From the IMG/VR virus record IMGVR_UViG_3300042503_001940, positions 1 through 60,860 of that record: a stretch of DNA of 60,860 nt. One strand, written 5' to 3'. The notes under the pieces are model-generated. The model saw nothing but the letters and a program-made list of their open reading frames with translations. It was not told where the DNA came from and ran no database searches. The DNA is from a virus. Of this stretch, positions 26,801-34,980 are shown in pieces (positions within the stretch are counted from its first letter, which is position 1; each line of letters starts with the position of its first letter). A program made the translations under genes and the position numbers.

Positions 26801-28207
26801 GCAAGACCCTTCTTGAACAGCGGAGAAACTGACAGCAGCTTTATCCCAATGCCGACGTATCCGTTTGAATCTCCCGACACAATTAGAAGCGGCGGCGCGG
26901 TTGCCAACAGGCTGTACCTCTACGCATCAACAGTTAACTCAGACGAGAACGGCAATACCATTACCAACGAAACCCTTGGCCAATCTGTTCTTGAATACAC
27001 ATACGATTACGTGCAGGGTATTTGGAAGTCTCATGGGAAAATCATTGAGGCAAGCCAGGCAGAGGATAAGGCCTCAACGCAATATGAGCTCACTGGGAAA
27101 GCGGAGGCGTTCTTCAAGGATAGCGGGGACACTATCAACTCATACGAGTTTGATCATCCGTATAACGGGTCGGACGCAATCCTTGAAGTTGGCTCTGTAG
27201 TCCCATACATCTGGTCAGAGGTGGGAGTTGTTGAGCCAATGATCGTAAAGAGCCACAAGACATCCCTCATTGGTTCGGAGCTATACCATCACGTTTCCTT
27301 GGAGCAAGAGCCCGACTATCAGAAAAATGCCCTTGTTCTTATTAGCCGAAGGCAGATGCAGGTTGACCTTGCAACCGCGCCAGAGGCAAGAGACAGGCCG
27401 CCTGCTGTAAGAAATTTCCGTATTGAAAGCGTTGACGCAGATGGTAAACTATCTACCATTGCCAATGAGTTCCGCATGTCGTGGCAATACCCATTTGATG
27501 ATCCACTCGCCCGAGGCGTGCGCGAATCTGGCTTTGAAGTTCAGGTCCGGTGGCGCAAGCGAACTGTTAAGGATATGAACAAGAAAAAAATGGGCGTTCT
27601 TCCTGCAAAAACGCACATTTCTGTCGGTGCCAGCACTGGCGGCGAGCCAGTGCGGATTAAGATTTTTTCCAGGACAACTAAGTTCTCAGGGTTGGCAGTT
27701 GGTCAGCCAGTGGTTATTTCTGGGGCCCCCTACAACGCGGCGGCATCTACGGAAGTTAATCCAAACGGCAGTTATCGCGTTTCTTACGTTGCGGCAAACG
27801 GGCTTTCGTTTGCGTATGAAGTCTTGGCACCAAAGACCACCACCCCAGATGGGCAGGTTACTTACGTAACGAGAAAAGCGGTAAATATCTTGGCAAAGGC
27901 CGTGGCTGTTAAATTCATGGTTAGCTACACGGCCAGGCAGGGCGGCACATTTGGCGAGTGGAAAAACATCAACACCAAGATTACTGGGACAAGCTTTGCG
28001 TGGAACCCCGTGAGCAGCGGCCCTATTAGCGCGACGACCGCCTCGGAGATCAGCAGCATTGGCGGGCAGGCAGACCTGGACTTTCAGTTCAGAATCCGCG
28101 CAGTGGCCACAAATTCATCTAACGTATCTGTTTACTCAGTGTATACTGTATACCCATCTGGCGATGACTTTATGACAATCGCTACAACTAAAACCCTGGA
28201 GGGGTAA
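20846..28207 (+). CDS. Giant tail-tip / distal tail protein with lectin-like domains
   Basis: 2453 residues starting at an ATG that overlaps the tape measure stop (TGATG); a TTG one codon earlier is also possible. The N-terminal ~250 residues ('YDISGRVDSDGFEFTSSADG', 'FGGLVMQVEEERIGGG') resemble baseplate-hub or tail-associated proteins. Residues about 530-1510 hold repeated beta modules with an 'H-G-(F/L)-x-x-G-(Q/D)-x-(V/I)' signature. A LamG/concanavalin-like domain lies at about 1529-1729, a carbohydrate-binding-like jelly roll at about 1800-1970, and fibronectin-like sheets at the C-terminus. It probably forms the tail tip and binds host glycans. No separate Dit gene precedes it, so Dit and Tal functions may be fused here. 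Confidence 0.7.
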   Translation: METTESLIVKIQPRFEGDPTPAAFYDISGRVDSDGFEFTSSADGATASAQISLFTLFPLEDKRWTEYATAQEAVEDSKFYFDIPARTEIQIWEAASWYTESPKLLFGGLVMQVEEERIGGGIVQRLTCSDYTALLDERVVEQYRVPRDTYGWEMIKGGVAYEDGLVGIAQVSSAPDETPYRDFTHVSYDSTQDINKATSASHDFIKGERFKHQPTGIEYEIVGTSGDAVFYRRSSASGALSLTSGFRVWSHKILATTVEDHLYARNQTFNFPNIAHFNSSFYAIHEITSNLKFVSMHRVSTATATATSPFVDVTVVNITSIGSVDPNNNKNSAEFAFAECSAVQPFSVGQTIRFTADQVDLFSPWLDALAESPASSGLYAATVRSVTSPYSFAIDNDLTTGDAPVEIAGYADGYPIRTQAYTLSIFEAVRNNNPFQDSYDSIGVNYKDYVNEVETARYNPILYGYKDSYPNEPAIEADPFGSRAKIWIDFSRKGSELDGVAFDPTTNSATSPVRHLSKILNRATGDRSLFVTIPNVTVEYNNSTNVLTIGISAAGSNIFAGDRISISNISGAPTGTDADTIANQELVITSIPSLIEVDLDDEANSAIPSDFTIPASATCTVRLLPNYDDDTGDIKIFTERPHSLIPGETIDLVNFKVNAKISEVDDANFTITEVSTANDPSGGKYSSISIDVGGTDPDIELYPDNNLHKSEKATMISSGAELSSAARRHRVIHAMRNSGVTKLTVVTAEIVNSYEVIDADNFYVYIDENTGAFFEDNQIVRVIGLSAPFSGRFRVVEVYSTRVKLNRSGAFGAGAHRIVTAATYSSPNITYTATAHGFVAGQKVSVVGDTIYWSVTEAEIISVTTNTFVVARQNAAPTVPFVPSGYVILARVTEAISISLFGRYKDVFDNKWKAYFTSSNHGLAVGDEIYIDITSGPEEMLCESGVAKITKVVGKEFHFEANGSGQMLPIEVSVSYLATVTRAFPSTTGTSGSVGLMISRADDAYQEQEAFFVSGIGHTNFDSSVPVRAGRIKRVEYRSASGSEKIHWGDNGIITLYFNKTIKELQTFFGEGRSAYFDITSSSAYDPTYTNTFSGIYTVFDAGDTGTVGEHVDLGINPATFFVRFIGRPRPSGVLAANLHSVATGSVISADYLEYVDGRANVNDTEPYGIGAPGTSKKFRLATRRTPISFIQYLANGTAEITTTVSPNVSDGRTVYFSSSDSGLRRHRTSKTKVKVDKRTNTVFRYKVGGSSVKATRVVSAAGSTTWTIKLAGTPPQAYYSGWNIPFKLIGISTKASNAVKALNKSAGWDSGSYSYDATKKIITLTGGPSHASAINVSPGPNAKVSFMGGAKTSAPADSYVLSAKKETVTTSVWSIDKILSVFTKPSTGISERNYASDLRIKRQGGALVQIKYYEWLEAVTAGTYQVTVGAGQTYTVTTTEPHNLGTYQPSVEFKGISGTYVDIGSPDSGLVNGIKVTSPTTFTFVRTAAATESGACQIRTRKAYVPDSTHLTMPRNPGVYVSGRTAIKFVASQWSSLRGDRFYLDGSVPTAGAGTSKLSSTWTIVMQATALPTAGNYAAIFQHGTPAGAPYLSFGLDSDGHPWASFVTTGGRTKYTATDITLVAEEDCVLQLRVAYSTSTAATVYISKNTGAEQALSVTNIYRGLWDSALPVPWSSSGAGTLVLGMEQDSDSTYRYPITAHIGEIIAHDIDLGAAPALELRAWMMHKWALVNFIDSDLVPDYRDLRNVPNNELSDSSQVKNAQFGGRTLKQVLDSIVKTTGARFWVDKNKNLQYKELNTKNLVKNSILQDERAVSSSRYWNLTNFAVVTQDPADATRQPGPYGYGYALGFSGTAAGEAHTDFITENPDKTTISADEYYFVSAYMKTSDTTKAALRVHFYASGTNTVGSSHDISFVDATPLTRNNEWQRIWSIVKTPATTAKLSVGAIKLSSAAAVSVYATNFSCVQLTGAYGFADEGLAYELAPARPFLNSGETDSSFIPMPTYPFESPDTIRSGGAVANRLYLYASTVNSDENGNTITNETLGQSVLEYTYDYVQGIWKSHGKIIEASQAEDKASTQYELTGKAEAFFKDSGDTINSYEFDHPYNGSDAILEVGSVVPYIWSEVGVVEPMIVKSHKTSLIGSELYHHVSLEQEPDYQKNALVLISRRQMQVDLATAPEARDRPPAVRNFRIESVDADGKLSTIANEFRMSWQYPFDDPLARGVRESGFEVQVRWRKRTVKDMNKKKMGVLPAKTHISVGASTGGEPVRIKIFSRTTKFSGLAVGQPVVISGAPYNAAASTEVNPNGSYRVSYVAANGLSFAYEVLAPKTTTPDGQVTYVTRKAVNILAKAVAVKFMVSYTARQGGTFGEWKNINTKITGTSFAWNPVSSGPISATTASEISSIGGQADLDFQFRIRAVATNSSNVSVYSVYTVYPSGDDFMTIATTKTLEG

Positions 28208-30252
28208 TGGCCGAAGAGTACCTGGCAAATAGTAAAATACGAAGGATTGTTTCCGCGCCAATCCCTGGCGCCGAAAATCCTGTAAGCGCACTTACTGTTG
28301 AGAACGGCGAGATTCGCATTGTTAATCCAACTGACGTTACGGATTCCTCTGGCAATCAGGTTGCCGCTGGCGCTGGGACCCTTCTTTCCGCCGGCAACGG
28401 CGACGCCTCAATTAATGCTTCGTACATTAAGACTGGCGTGCTTGACGCCAACCTTGTCCGTACCGGTCAACTCCAAACTATTGCCTCTTGGAACAACAAA
28501 AACTATGGCTCTGTTGAAGATTCCATTGAGGCTCAGCAGGGATATACGGGCGGATACCTCTACCTGACTGACTGGTTAACCGTATCGCCAAACGTAGTGT
28601 ATGCCGCCTTTGCCACCTGGGGAGACTACCTGAGCGGCACCACGACTGGCACTACCGCTGCTGCAACATACTTTTCTGTTGGCGACTACATCCGCGTTAC
28701 TGGCGCAAACTTTGGCACACCTGACGACAACACGCAGGCAGATGGGGAGAATGCAAACGTCGGTGTTGTTGACCAAGATGACGGCCCAGTTGCATACGGG
28801 CGGGTCGTTGCCGTAGACACAGCTGGTACGGGAATCTTTTACACGGTAGAAGACACTGGCAAAACCGAACTTGAAGCAGGCAAGGTGGCAAGAAGCCAAG
28901 CATTTATTCCGACAATGTCTAAGGCCCATAAGATTATTAGCGTTACCTCTGCTCAGTTGCCCGCTCCAAACCCGGCCCAGGTCTATGAAGTTATTGTCAC
29001 CACATCAGATGCTCATTACTTTGTCCCAGGCGATTACATAGAGCTTTACAACTGCGGCGCAATATATAGCGGTGTTTGGTACGTTGTAAATACACCAGCA
29101 GAGGATGTCTTTACTTTCCGCCATCGCTTTGGCGTTGATTCAGCGGCAGCACTTAACGGGGCAGAGCTCCCGTCAATCGAGACACCTGTTGCCATTCGCG
29201 TTCGCAAGACTTACGCGGTGTCCGCCAACGGCGACCTTACGGCTGCTTCTTTGAATATCCAGACTGCTCGCACGCAGGAAGGCGGCGATCCAATCTTCCA
29301 GGTGTTGAACGACAGCGTCATCATCCGCAAGCCAGACGGCACCATCCTTCTCAGCGCCAACACCGTCGGGTCATCTATTGACGTCGGCACCGTGACTGCG
29401 GACGAGATTACCGTTGGGGGAGACATTGACGCAAACCAGGTTGTGCGCGTCGGCACTAACGTCAGCCCATCCTTCCAGGGTATCTGGGCAGGCAATGCCA
29501 ACCCAGACTTGGCAGAGTTCTCTGTCGACCTTGACGGCAATCTCAGGGCGGTCTCGGGGGCAATCGGCGGCTGGACCATTGGCGCAACGGAACTGTACAG
29601 CTCCGAAATTTACCTGAACAGTGGCGGGCGCCTGCAAATTGGCAACTCCGCCGAGATTACTAATCAGGACGGAGTGACCACCGGCAACAACGTTTTCTAT
29701 ATTGACGACGAGCAAGGTATGTGGATAGGAAACGCCGACATTGAGCAGGCTCCGTTTAGGGTCAACCTAGATGGCTCTATTGCCGCAAACAAGGCAACCA
29801 TTACGGATTTGAGCGTTGACTCCCTGCGAATGGACGGCCGCGTCAGATTTGGCACAAGCAACGGCCAGCTTGAATCCTTCCAGGTTTTGAGTGGCGACCT
29901 TCAAGGCGTAGCCGCCCAGTGGAATCAGGACGGTTTGCAGATCTCCAATGGGGATATTACAAACTCCGACAAGATATATATTAACGGTAGCCAGATTGAG
30001 CTTCTTGCGGCAGATGGGACATCTCTAAATGCGATTACCGCGCAAGGAATTAACGCAAGCACTATTACGTTTGGGGCTTTGCCTGGCGGCTCTAACTTGA
30101 TCCCAAACTCTTCTTTTGAGTTCGCTCCATTCTCACTAGGAGCAACCGGAATCCCAAACAACACCGCAGGAATTGGAACAGCGTTTAATATTACAGAAAC
30201 AGGAAATACAACGGCAGGGTTTACAATGGTGCTGAGCTATTATGGCTACTAA
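28207..30252 (+). CDS. Minor tail / tail fibre protein
   Basis: 681 residues, beginning at a TAATG overlap with the tail-tip gene and with GGAGGGG upstream. It contains short beta repeats such as 'GAIGGWTIGATELYS' and 'ISNGDITNSDKIYINGS', typical of phage fibre shafts and tip-attached collar proteins. The C-terminus ends soon after 'GSNLIPNSSFEF', the usual opening of a carbohydrate-binding module, so that module appears cut short at about 50 residues. It overlaps the next fibre gene by 11 bp. Function in host recognition is inferred. Confidence 0.6.
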   Translation: MAEEYLANSKIRRIVSAPIPGAENPVSALTVENGEIRIVNPTDVTDSSGNQVAAGAGTLLSAGNGDASINASYIKTGVLDANLVRTGQLQTIASWNNKNYGSVEDSIEAQQGYTGGYLYLTDWLTVSPNVVYAAFATWGDYLSGTTTGTTAAATYFSVGDYIRVTGANFGTPDDNTQADGENANVGVVDQDDGPVAYGRVVAVDTAGTGIFYTVEDTGKTELEAGKVARSQAFIPTMSKAHKIISVTSAQLPAPNPAQVYEVIVTTSDAHYFVPGDYIELYNCGAIYSGVWYVVNTPAEDVFTFRHRFGVDSAAALNGAELPSIETPVAIRVRKTYAVSANGDLTAASLNIQTARTQEGGDPIFQVLNDSVIIRKPDGTILLSANTVGSSIDVGTVTADEITVGGDIDANQVVRVGTNVSPSFQGIWAGNANPDLAEFSVDLDGNLRAVSGAIGGWTIGATELYSSEIYLNSGGRLQIGNSAEITNQDGVTTGNNVFYIDDEQGMWIGNADIEQAPFRVNLDGSIAANKATITDLSVDSLRMDGRVRFGTSNGQLESFQVLSGDLQGVAAQWNQDGLQISNGDITNSDKIYINGSQIELLAADGTSLNAITAQGINASTITFGALPGGSNLIPNSSFEFAPFSLGATGIPNNTAGIGTAFNITETGNTTAGFTMVLSYYGY

Positions 30253-33200
30253 AAACTTTACTATTTCTAAGGACGCTTCGGTAGTTTATACCAGCTCGGG
30301 CCAAAACCTCGGCCAGGGAGCAGGAGACAACGTTGCGGTTGGCTATATCAGCTCTACGGGCTGGTTGATGCGCGGCCTTATGGAATTTAACTGCGATTTT
30401 ACTGGTGTAACTTCAATTACCAGCGCAACGCTTTATGTGCAGGCATATAACCGCGCCGGTCAGAACAATACAATCTGGGAAATGGGTAGCGGTATGGACA
30501 TCTACCGCAACACATCTTCTTGGTCCGAGGGAAACAAGGGCGCAGATGGAGTTTGGTACAGCACAAACGCTGTTACCTGGTCAAACAAGCCAGCCTACAC
30601 CTCTACGGGGTTTAAGCGCATTACCACTGCGCAAATTCCAAACGCAACCCCGGACCTAGGCGACGTTTACGCACTGGACGTTACGGACATTGTTCGATCT
30701 TGGGCACCTGTTACCGTAACTGGCGGCAGCGGCTCTGCAAACTATGGCGTTACATTGAAGATGGTAAACGAAACGTCGGCCAACGGCGGCGGCGTTGAAT
30801 TCCGCACAAAGGAAGACAGCTCAATCAATGGCGGCTCTTCCTATGCTGGGGCTTTTATTGTCCTCACGTATGACTCCACAACCGCCCCAACTGCAACTCC
30901 GTCAGAGCCAACAATTACGGGTGAAGTTGCATCAATTTACAACCTTGGCGACACAGAACTTACCTGGAGCGAGACAAGCAAAACAGCGCTTCCGGTTCTT
31001 GCCTGGTCTTACGCTGCCAACGGCGGTGGCGCGCAAACCTCTTGGCGCGTTAGGATTTATGACAATTCTACTGGCGGAAGTACAATCTTTGATTCCGGAA
31101 CGGTAACTGCTTCTGGCTATCAAAATGCAAGCTCACTAAACGTCCCGAGATACAACAATACCGCTGGGGGAAATACTGATTATGTGGCAACCTATTGCCC
31201 TGGCCCAACAGCGCTGCAAGGAACACTTCCCGACAACGGGGGAATTTGGGCATCTGGCTACGACGGCCTTGAAGGCGGAGATCAGTATTGGTGGAACGTT
31301 GAGGTAACTAGTGCCGCCGGTTTGACTAGCACCGCCACCACTAGATACCCCTTTAAGGTCCGCTGGGGCCAAGACGCATACTACTTTGACCTTGGCGCCT
31401 CATATGCAACCACCGCCGAACATCAAACAACCATTAACGCCGCGACTGGCGGAGCACAGGCCGTTCGACTATACGCGTCAAGCTCTTCATCTACCGTTGT
31501 CCCAACAGTTTGGTACTCCTCGCTAACCGCAGCGACGCCAGCAGACAATCAGTACATGTGGGTTCTGGTAAGGCTTGCGCAAAACGCAAATGCAACGGGA
31601 GCCCCATCAGTTTCTGGCCTTGATGCATCTTGGAATTCCTCCACAACGCAACCAGACGGATGGGCAATTGACACTACGGCTGGTGCTCACGAACTTGCGC
31701 TGACCCCCTCGCGCAAAAGATTTGGAACGAGGTCTGCAAAGTTTACCGTCGCGGGAACATCTGGTTCAATTAGCGCCTATAGAAATACAGTAGGCGACGG
31801 CATTCCCGTAAGCCCAAACACTGTGTACACTTTTTCCTGCTACGTCTATGACAATGGCACCGCTGGGGTTAGCACTACTGGAATTATCAAGCTAAAAGTA
31901 TTCCAGGGTGACGGGTCAAGTGCCGTCTTGGCTGATGCAGACCTGCTTGCGACCTCTGACCCGCACACATCATTCCCTGCTATTGACAAAGATCCAACAA
32001 GCGGCATTGGCTGGCGCAGAATGTCTGTTACGTTTTCAAGCGGCGGAGTTTCTGTTATTCGACCAGCAGTGGAGTGCACGGATTTCACTCCCGGAAAAAT
32101 TATCTTTGTTGATGGCGCTCTTGTTGAGGAAGGTTCGGTTATCCGATCTTACACTCCGGGCACTGTTAACTCCCCAGCCGTTGTTGAGGGGATGGGCGTT
32201 CAGATTGACGCGGCTGCTGGCGGAAAGATGCGCCTTCGCGGGTCTGGCGGTGGGGAGCGGAATGTCGTTGAGTTGGGCGTAGACGGACTGTCATTTGGCG
32301 GCTCGGCCAGCCCAGCAAACCTTTACTCGCCCGAAGCAGATGTTCTTGCTTCAGATCAGCAGATCCGATCTTACTTCTCTCCCGCATTCAGGGCAGAGAC
32401 TGGAACCTCAACTGGAGGTGCGTTTAGGTCTCAGGCCGAAACAGACACTGCAGCAAGGTTTAACATTAGGACAGACGGTCAGCTTACTTGGGGAGATGGT
32501 TCGGCGGCAACCGATACTAACCTATATCGCTCGGCGGCAAACGTTCTTAAAACAGACGACACTTTCAATGTCCCAAGCATCGTTATGCCCGGCTCTACGT
32601 CAGGTACAATTACCGTCAATCCAACTGCTGCTGCCGGAACCACCGTACTTACGTTGCCGGCCACTACTGGAACAGTTGCCCTAACAAGCCAGATCCCAAG
32701 CATTGCCGGAACTACATTTGACCTTACCGGGGACGTCACAATGACCGCCGCTGCGCTGAACATTGGCTCAGCCAACAGCTATGTTGTTTCCGTTGACAAT
32801 GATAGTCATAGCCATACGGGGGCGACCCTCTCTGCAATTCCAGGGGGGGACATTAACGCCGGATCAATAACTGGCACACAGATTGCTGGACTAACAATTA
32901 CTGGCGCAAACATTGCAGCGGCTACCATCACCGCTGCAAAGATTGCGTCAAACACCATTACTGCCGCTGAGATTGCTGCTGATGCCATTGGGGCATCCGA
33001 GCTTTCAGACACCATTTCAATCACAACAAGCGGCACCATGACCCCAACCGGTACCGCCGACATTACCGGCACTTCGGGCTACAACTCCGTCTACATGGGC
33101 GGTTCGAGCGGTGTCTCAAAGCGTTTCTATCGCTTTACTGGTGTGTCTGAAGAGCGATTAAAGGAAAATATTACACCGACGTCTCTGGCGGCAGATGCCA

Positions 33201-33472
33201 TTTACGGATTAAACCCTATCGACTTTAACTTTAGGGCCTCCGCCAGCGAGTTGTACCCAAATATTGAATTCCCAACCACCCGACAGTGGGGTCTAACCGT
33301 TGAAAATGCGCGCGAGGTATTCCCCTCTGCCGTTAGCGGCGGACAAAACGGCGAACCTTACGGCATCCACTGGGAGCGCATTTACTTTGGCATGCTTGTA
33401 GCCATTAAAGACCTAAACGCTCGCGTGCTTACCCTTGAAGAAAAAATAGCAGAACTCGAAGGGCGTGAATAA
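30242..33472 (+). CDS. Tail fibre / spike with DNRLRE-like head and S74 autocleaved chaperone end
   Basis: 1076 residues. Residues about 3-205 resemble a DNRLRE-type beta domain ('NLGQGAGDNVAVGY', 'ITSATLYVQAYNR', 'YALDVTDIVRSW'). Fibronectin-like and carbohydrate-binding-like regions follow to about 650, then a shaft with repeats of the form 'I-T-x-x-x-I-A' near 875-925. The last 108 residues match the Peptidase S74 intramolecular chaperone: 'SEERLKENI' gives candidate Ser969 and Lys974, then 'LNPIDFNF', 'WGLTVENAREVFPSAV' and a final coiled coil. By family knowledge this end trimerises the fibre and then cuts itself off before Ser969. The start lacks a clear ribosome site, so coupling to the upstream gene is likely. 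Confidence 0.75.
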   Translation: MATKNFTISKDASVVYTSSGQNLGQGAGDNVAVGYISSTGWLMRGLMEFNCDFTGVTSITSATLYVQAYNRAGQNNTIWEMGSGMDIYRNTSSWSEGNKGADGVWYSTNAVTWSNKPAYTSTGFKRITTAQIPNATPDLGDVYALDVTDIVRSWAPVTVTGGSGSANYGVTLKMVNETSANGGGVEFRTKEDSSINGGSSYAGAFIVLTYDSTTAPTATPSEPTITGEVASIYNLGDTELTWSETSKTALPVLAWSYAANGGGAQTSWRVRIYDNSTGGSTIFDSGTVTASGYQNASSLNVPRYNNTAGGNTDYVATYCPGPTALQGTLPDNGGIWASGYDGLEGGDQYWWNVEVTSAAGLTSTATTRYPFKVRWGQDAYYFDLGASYATTAEHQTTINAATGGAQAVRLYASSSSSTVVPTVWYSSLTAATPADNQYMWVLVRLAQNANATGAPSVSGLDASWNSSTTQPDGWAIDTTAGAHELALTPSRKRFGTRSAKFTVAGTSGSISAYRNTVGDGIPVSPNTVYTFSCYVYDNGTAGVSTTGIIKLKVFQGDGSSAVLADADLLATSDPHTSFPAIDKDPTSGIGWRRMSVTFSSGGVSVIRPAVECTDFTPGKIIFVDGALVEEGSVIRSYTPGTVNSPAVVEGMGVQIDAAAGGKMRLRGSGGGERNVVELGVDGLSFGGSASPANLYSPEADVLASDQQIRSYFSPAFRAETGTSTGGAFRSQAETDTAARFNIRTDGQLTWGDGSAATDTNLYRSAANVLKTDDTFNVPSIVMPGSTSGTITVNPTAAAGTTVLTLPATTGTVALTSQIPSIAGTTFDLTGDVTMTAAALNIGSANSYVVSVDNDSHSHTGATLSAIPGGDINAGSITGTQIAGLTITGANIAAATITAAKIASNTITAAEIAADAIGASELSDTISITTSGTMTPTGTADITGTSGYNSVYMGGSSGVSKRFYRFTGVSEERLKENITPTSLAADAIYGLNPIDFNFRASASELYPNIEFPTTRQWGLTVENAREVFPSAVSGGQNGEPYGIHWERIYFGMLVAIKDLNARVLTLEEKIAELEGRE

Positions 33473-33535
33473 ATAATCACCTCCAGGTAAAATACTGTTC
33501 TGCCTCGTAGCGGGCAATTCAGCATGGAGGTTCTT

Positions 33536-34276
33536 ATGGGAGTTCAGTTTAGGGTTAAGTCACAGCTAGAATCGGACGCTGAGGCCAAGAAAGGCATTCT
33601 TGATGACTGCGGGCCTTCGTCTATGGCGGCATGCGTGTCTTGGGCGTTTAAATACGCCCCAGGGAAGGATTTCTCTGCTGCGGATGGCGTGGCCGCAAAG
33701 GCAAAGGCAACGGGAAAAGTCGAGAAGCAGGGCGTGTCCGACAACGGCTCGTCTCTCGGCGATCTCATTAAGACTGCTCGTGTTCTAGGCGCCGAAGCCC
33801 GCTGGGCGAAGGACTGGAACGACGTCATTGCAAGCGCCAAGGCTGGCGCAGCAATCGGCGTGTGGGTTGAACAGCCAGCCGGCTACCCAAAGGGTCTTGA
33901 AATCTCCGAGTGGCACGAAAAGTGGAAGCGTTGGTGGTGGGTTAAGCAGAAGCAGCCTAACCGAACCTACGGCCACATGACTGCTGCTGTCTGGGACAAG
34001 GATCTCGGATGGCAATGGATTTGCCCAACGCGTTCCGGCAAGGGCAAGGAGCAGTTTGGGGTCCTCATTAGCGAGGATACTCTGCTTAAGCTGGCCGATA
34101 GCAAGCGTGTTTCCAAGAAGCACGTTGCCCCGGCATTTAAGCACGTCATCATCGTCTCTGCGCCAAAGGGATGGGTCGCACCGACCCCAGCACCAACACC
34201 AGCGCCTGCACCAGCACCAGTTCCGGTTGCGCCGGTTCCGTGCCCTGCGTGCGGCGGCACTGGCATCAAGAAGTAA
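33536..34276 (+). CDS. Endolysin with C39-like cysteine peptidase domain
   Basis: 246 residues. I chose the ATG at 33536 because GGAGG lies 5 nt before it. 'DDCGPSSMAACVSWA' carries the catalytic-Cys signature of C39-like peptidases (D-C-G-P-x-S), and 'YGHMTAAVWD' supplies a His and nearby Asp. The family is used as the peptide-cutting part of phage lysins. A Pro/Ala/Thr linker (TPAPTPAPAPAPVPV) leads to a short 'CPACGGTG' end with one CxxCxGxG unit, perhaps metal-binding or dimerising. It sits after the tail fibres and before a small membrane protein, the usual place for lysis genes. Confidence 0.7.
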   Translation: MGVQFRVKSQLESDAEAKKGILDDCGPSSMAACVSWAFKYAPGKDFSAADGVAAKAKATGKVEKQGVSDNGSSLGDLIKTARVLGAEARWAKDWNDVIASAKAGAAIGVWVEQPAGYPKGLEISEWHEKWKRWWWVKQKQPNRTYGHMTAAVWDKDLGWQWICPTRSGKGKEQFGVLISEDTLLKLADSKRVSKKHVAPAFKHVIIVSAPKGWVAPTPAPTPAPAPAPVPVAPVPCPACGGTGIKK

Positions 34277-34290
34277 TTAGGAGGTTTATC

Positions 34291-34683
34291 ATGAGCGCAA
34301 TTATTGCAAAAGTTAAGTGGATTTTTGATAACACGGGCATTGACGAGGCGCTTCTCGAAGCGTTCCGCGTTGGTCTTGCAACCGGTATCGCCGTGATGCT
34401 TGCTACTGGCGCCCCAATTCTGGACATGACCAACGACGACTTCCGAACCGTTGCGTCGGGTGCCATTGCGGCTACCCTCCAGGTTATTGTTCGGGCCCTC
34501 AACCCAGAGGACACTAAGTTCGGCGTCGGCAAGGCAAAGGCCGTTAAGGCTGAGGAGAAGGCCGCCCTTGCGGACACCTCCCACATTGCCGGCTCCGCCA
34601 TCGACACCGACGGCGACGGCATTGCCGACGAGCTTGCTGGCAGCCTTGCTGGCGAGGCCTGGGACGAAGAGACTACCAAGTAA
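34291..34683 (+). CDS. Small membrane protein, holin candidate
   Basis: 130 residues from the ATG at 34291, which has GGAGG 6 nt before it. Two hydrophobic stretches (about residues 18-40 'FRVGLATGIAVMLATGAPIL' and 50-67 'TVASGAIAATLQVIVRAL') suggest two membrane passes. The soluble tail is Lys/Glu-rich and contains 'DTDGDGIADEL', a calcium-binding-loop-like sequence. It follows the endolysin by 14 bp, which fits a holin, but no holin family is recognised and a structural role is possible. Confidence 0.45.
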   Translation: MSAIIAKVKWIFDNTGIDEALLEAFRVGLATGIAVMLATGAPILDMTNDDFRTVASGAIAATLQVIVRALNPEDTKFGVGKAKAVKAEEKAALADTSHIAGSAIDTDGDGIADELAGSLAGEAWDEETTK

Positions 34684-34685
34684 TG

Positions 34686-34719
34686 TGGTATAGTGCACTT
34701 ACGGCAAAAAGCCGCAAGT
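34686..34719 (+). promoter_or_regulatory. Extended -10 promoter with inverted repeat before the H1-like gene
   Basis: TGG TATAGT (34686-34694) forms an extended -10 without a clear -35. An imperfect inverted repeat, ACTTACGGC / GCCGCAAGT with an AAAAA loop (34697-34719), overlaps the likely start of the transcript. This would give the H1-like gene its own transcript within the lysis region. Confidence 0.4.
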
Positions 34720-34735
34720 CGCAAGGAGGCCACTG

Positions 34736-34921
34736 ATGGTCAAGAGCAAGAAGGTAGCCCCAAAGGCTGCCGCCAAGCCGGCTGTGAAGCCTGCTGCCAA
34801 AGCCGCCGCTAAGCCAGCTGCAAAGCCGGTTAAGAAGGCGCCAGCAAAGAAGGCCGTAGTGGCCCCAAAGGCTGAAAAGAAGTCCCTTCTTGGGAAGGTC
34901 GGGTCCTGGTTTAAGCGTTAA
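34736..34921 (+). CDS. Histone-H1-like Lys/Ala/Pro-rich basic protein
   Basis: 61 residues, GGAGG 7 nt before the ATG. Residues 1-48 are built of AAKP, APKA and PVKK units, like the tail of eukaryotic histone H1 and bacterial H1-like proteins, with about a third Lys and no acidic residue until position 48. The end 'SLLGKVGSWFKR' is an amphipathic basic helix that could touch membrane. It could bind the phage DNA or other polyanions. It is the last gene of the + strand late block and faces an HDAC-family deacetylase gene across a terminator. The link between them is an inference. Confidence 0.6.
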   Translation: MVKSKKVAPKAAAKPAVKPAAKAAAKPAAKPVKKAPAKKAVVAPKAEKKSLLGKVGSWFKR

Positions 34922-34948
34922 CGCCAACTAGGGCGGCTGATACGGAGT

Positions 34949-34980
34949 ACGCCCCGCATGTGCGGGGCGTTTCTCTTTCT
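34949..34980 (+). terminator. Rho-independent terminator of the late operon
   Basis: ACGCCCCGCA (34949-34958) pairs perfectly with TGCGGGGCGT (34961-34970), followed by TTCTCTTTCT. It closes the + strand structural-lysis block just where the opposing - strand genes end. Confidence 0.85.

Noticed and set aside
30230-30260. Programmed frameshift between the two fibre genes
   Set aside because: No slippery heptamer in the 11-bp overlap; the second gene has its own ATG and a different domain start.
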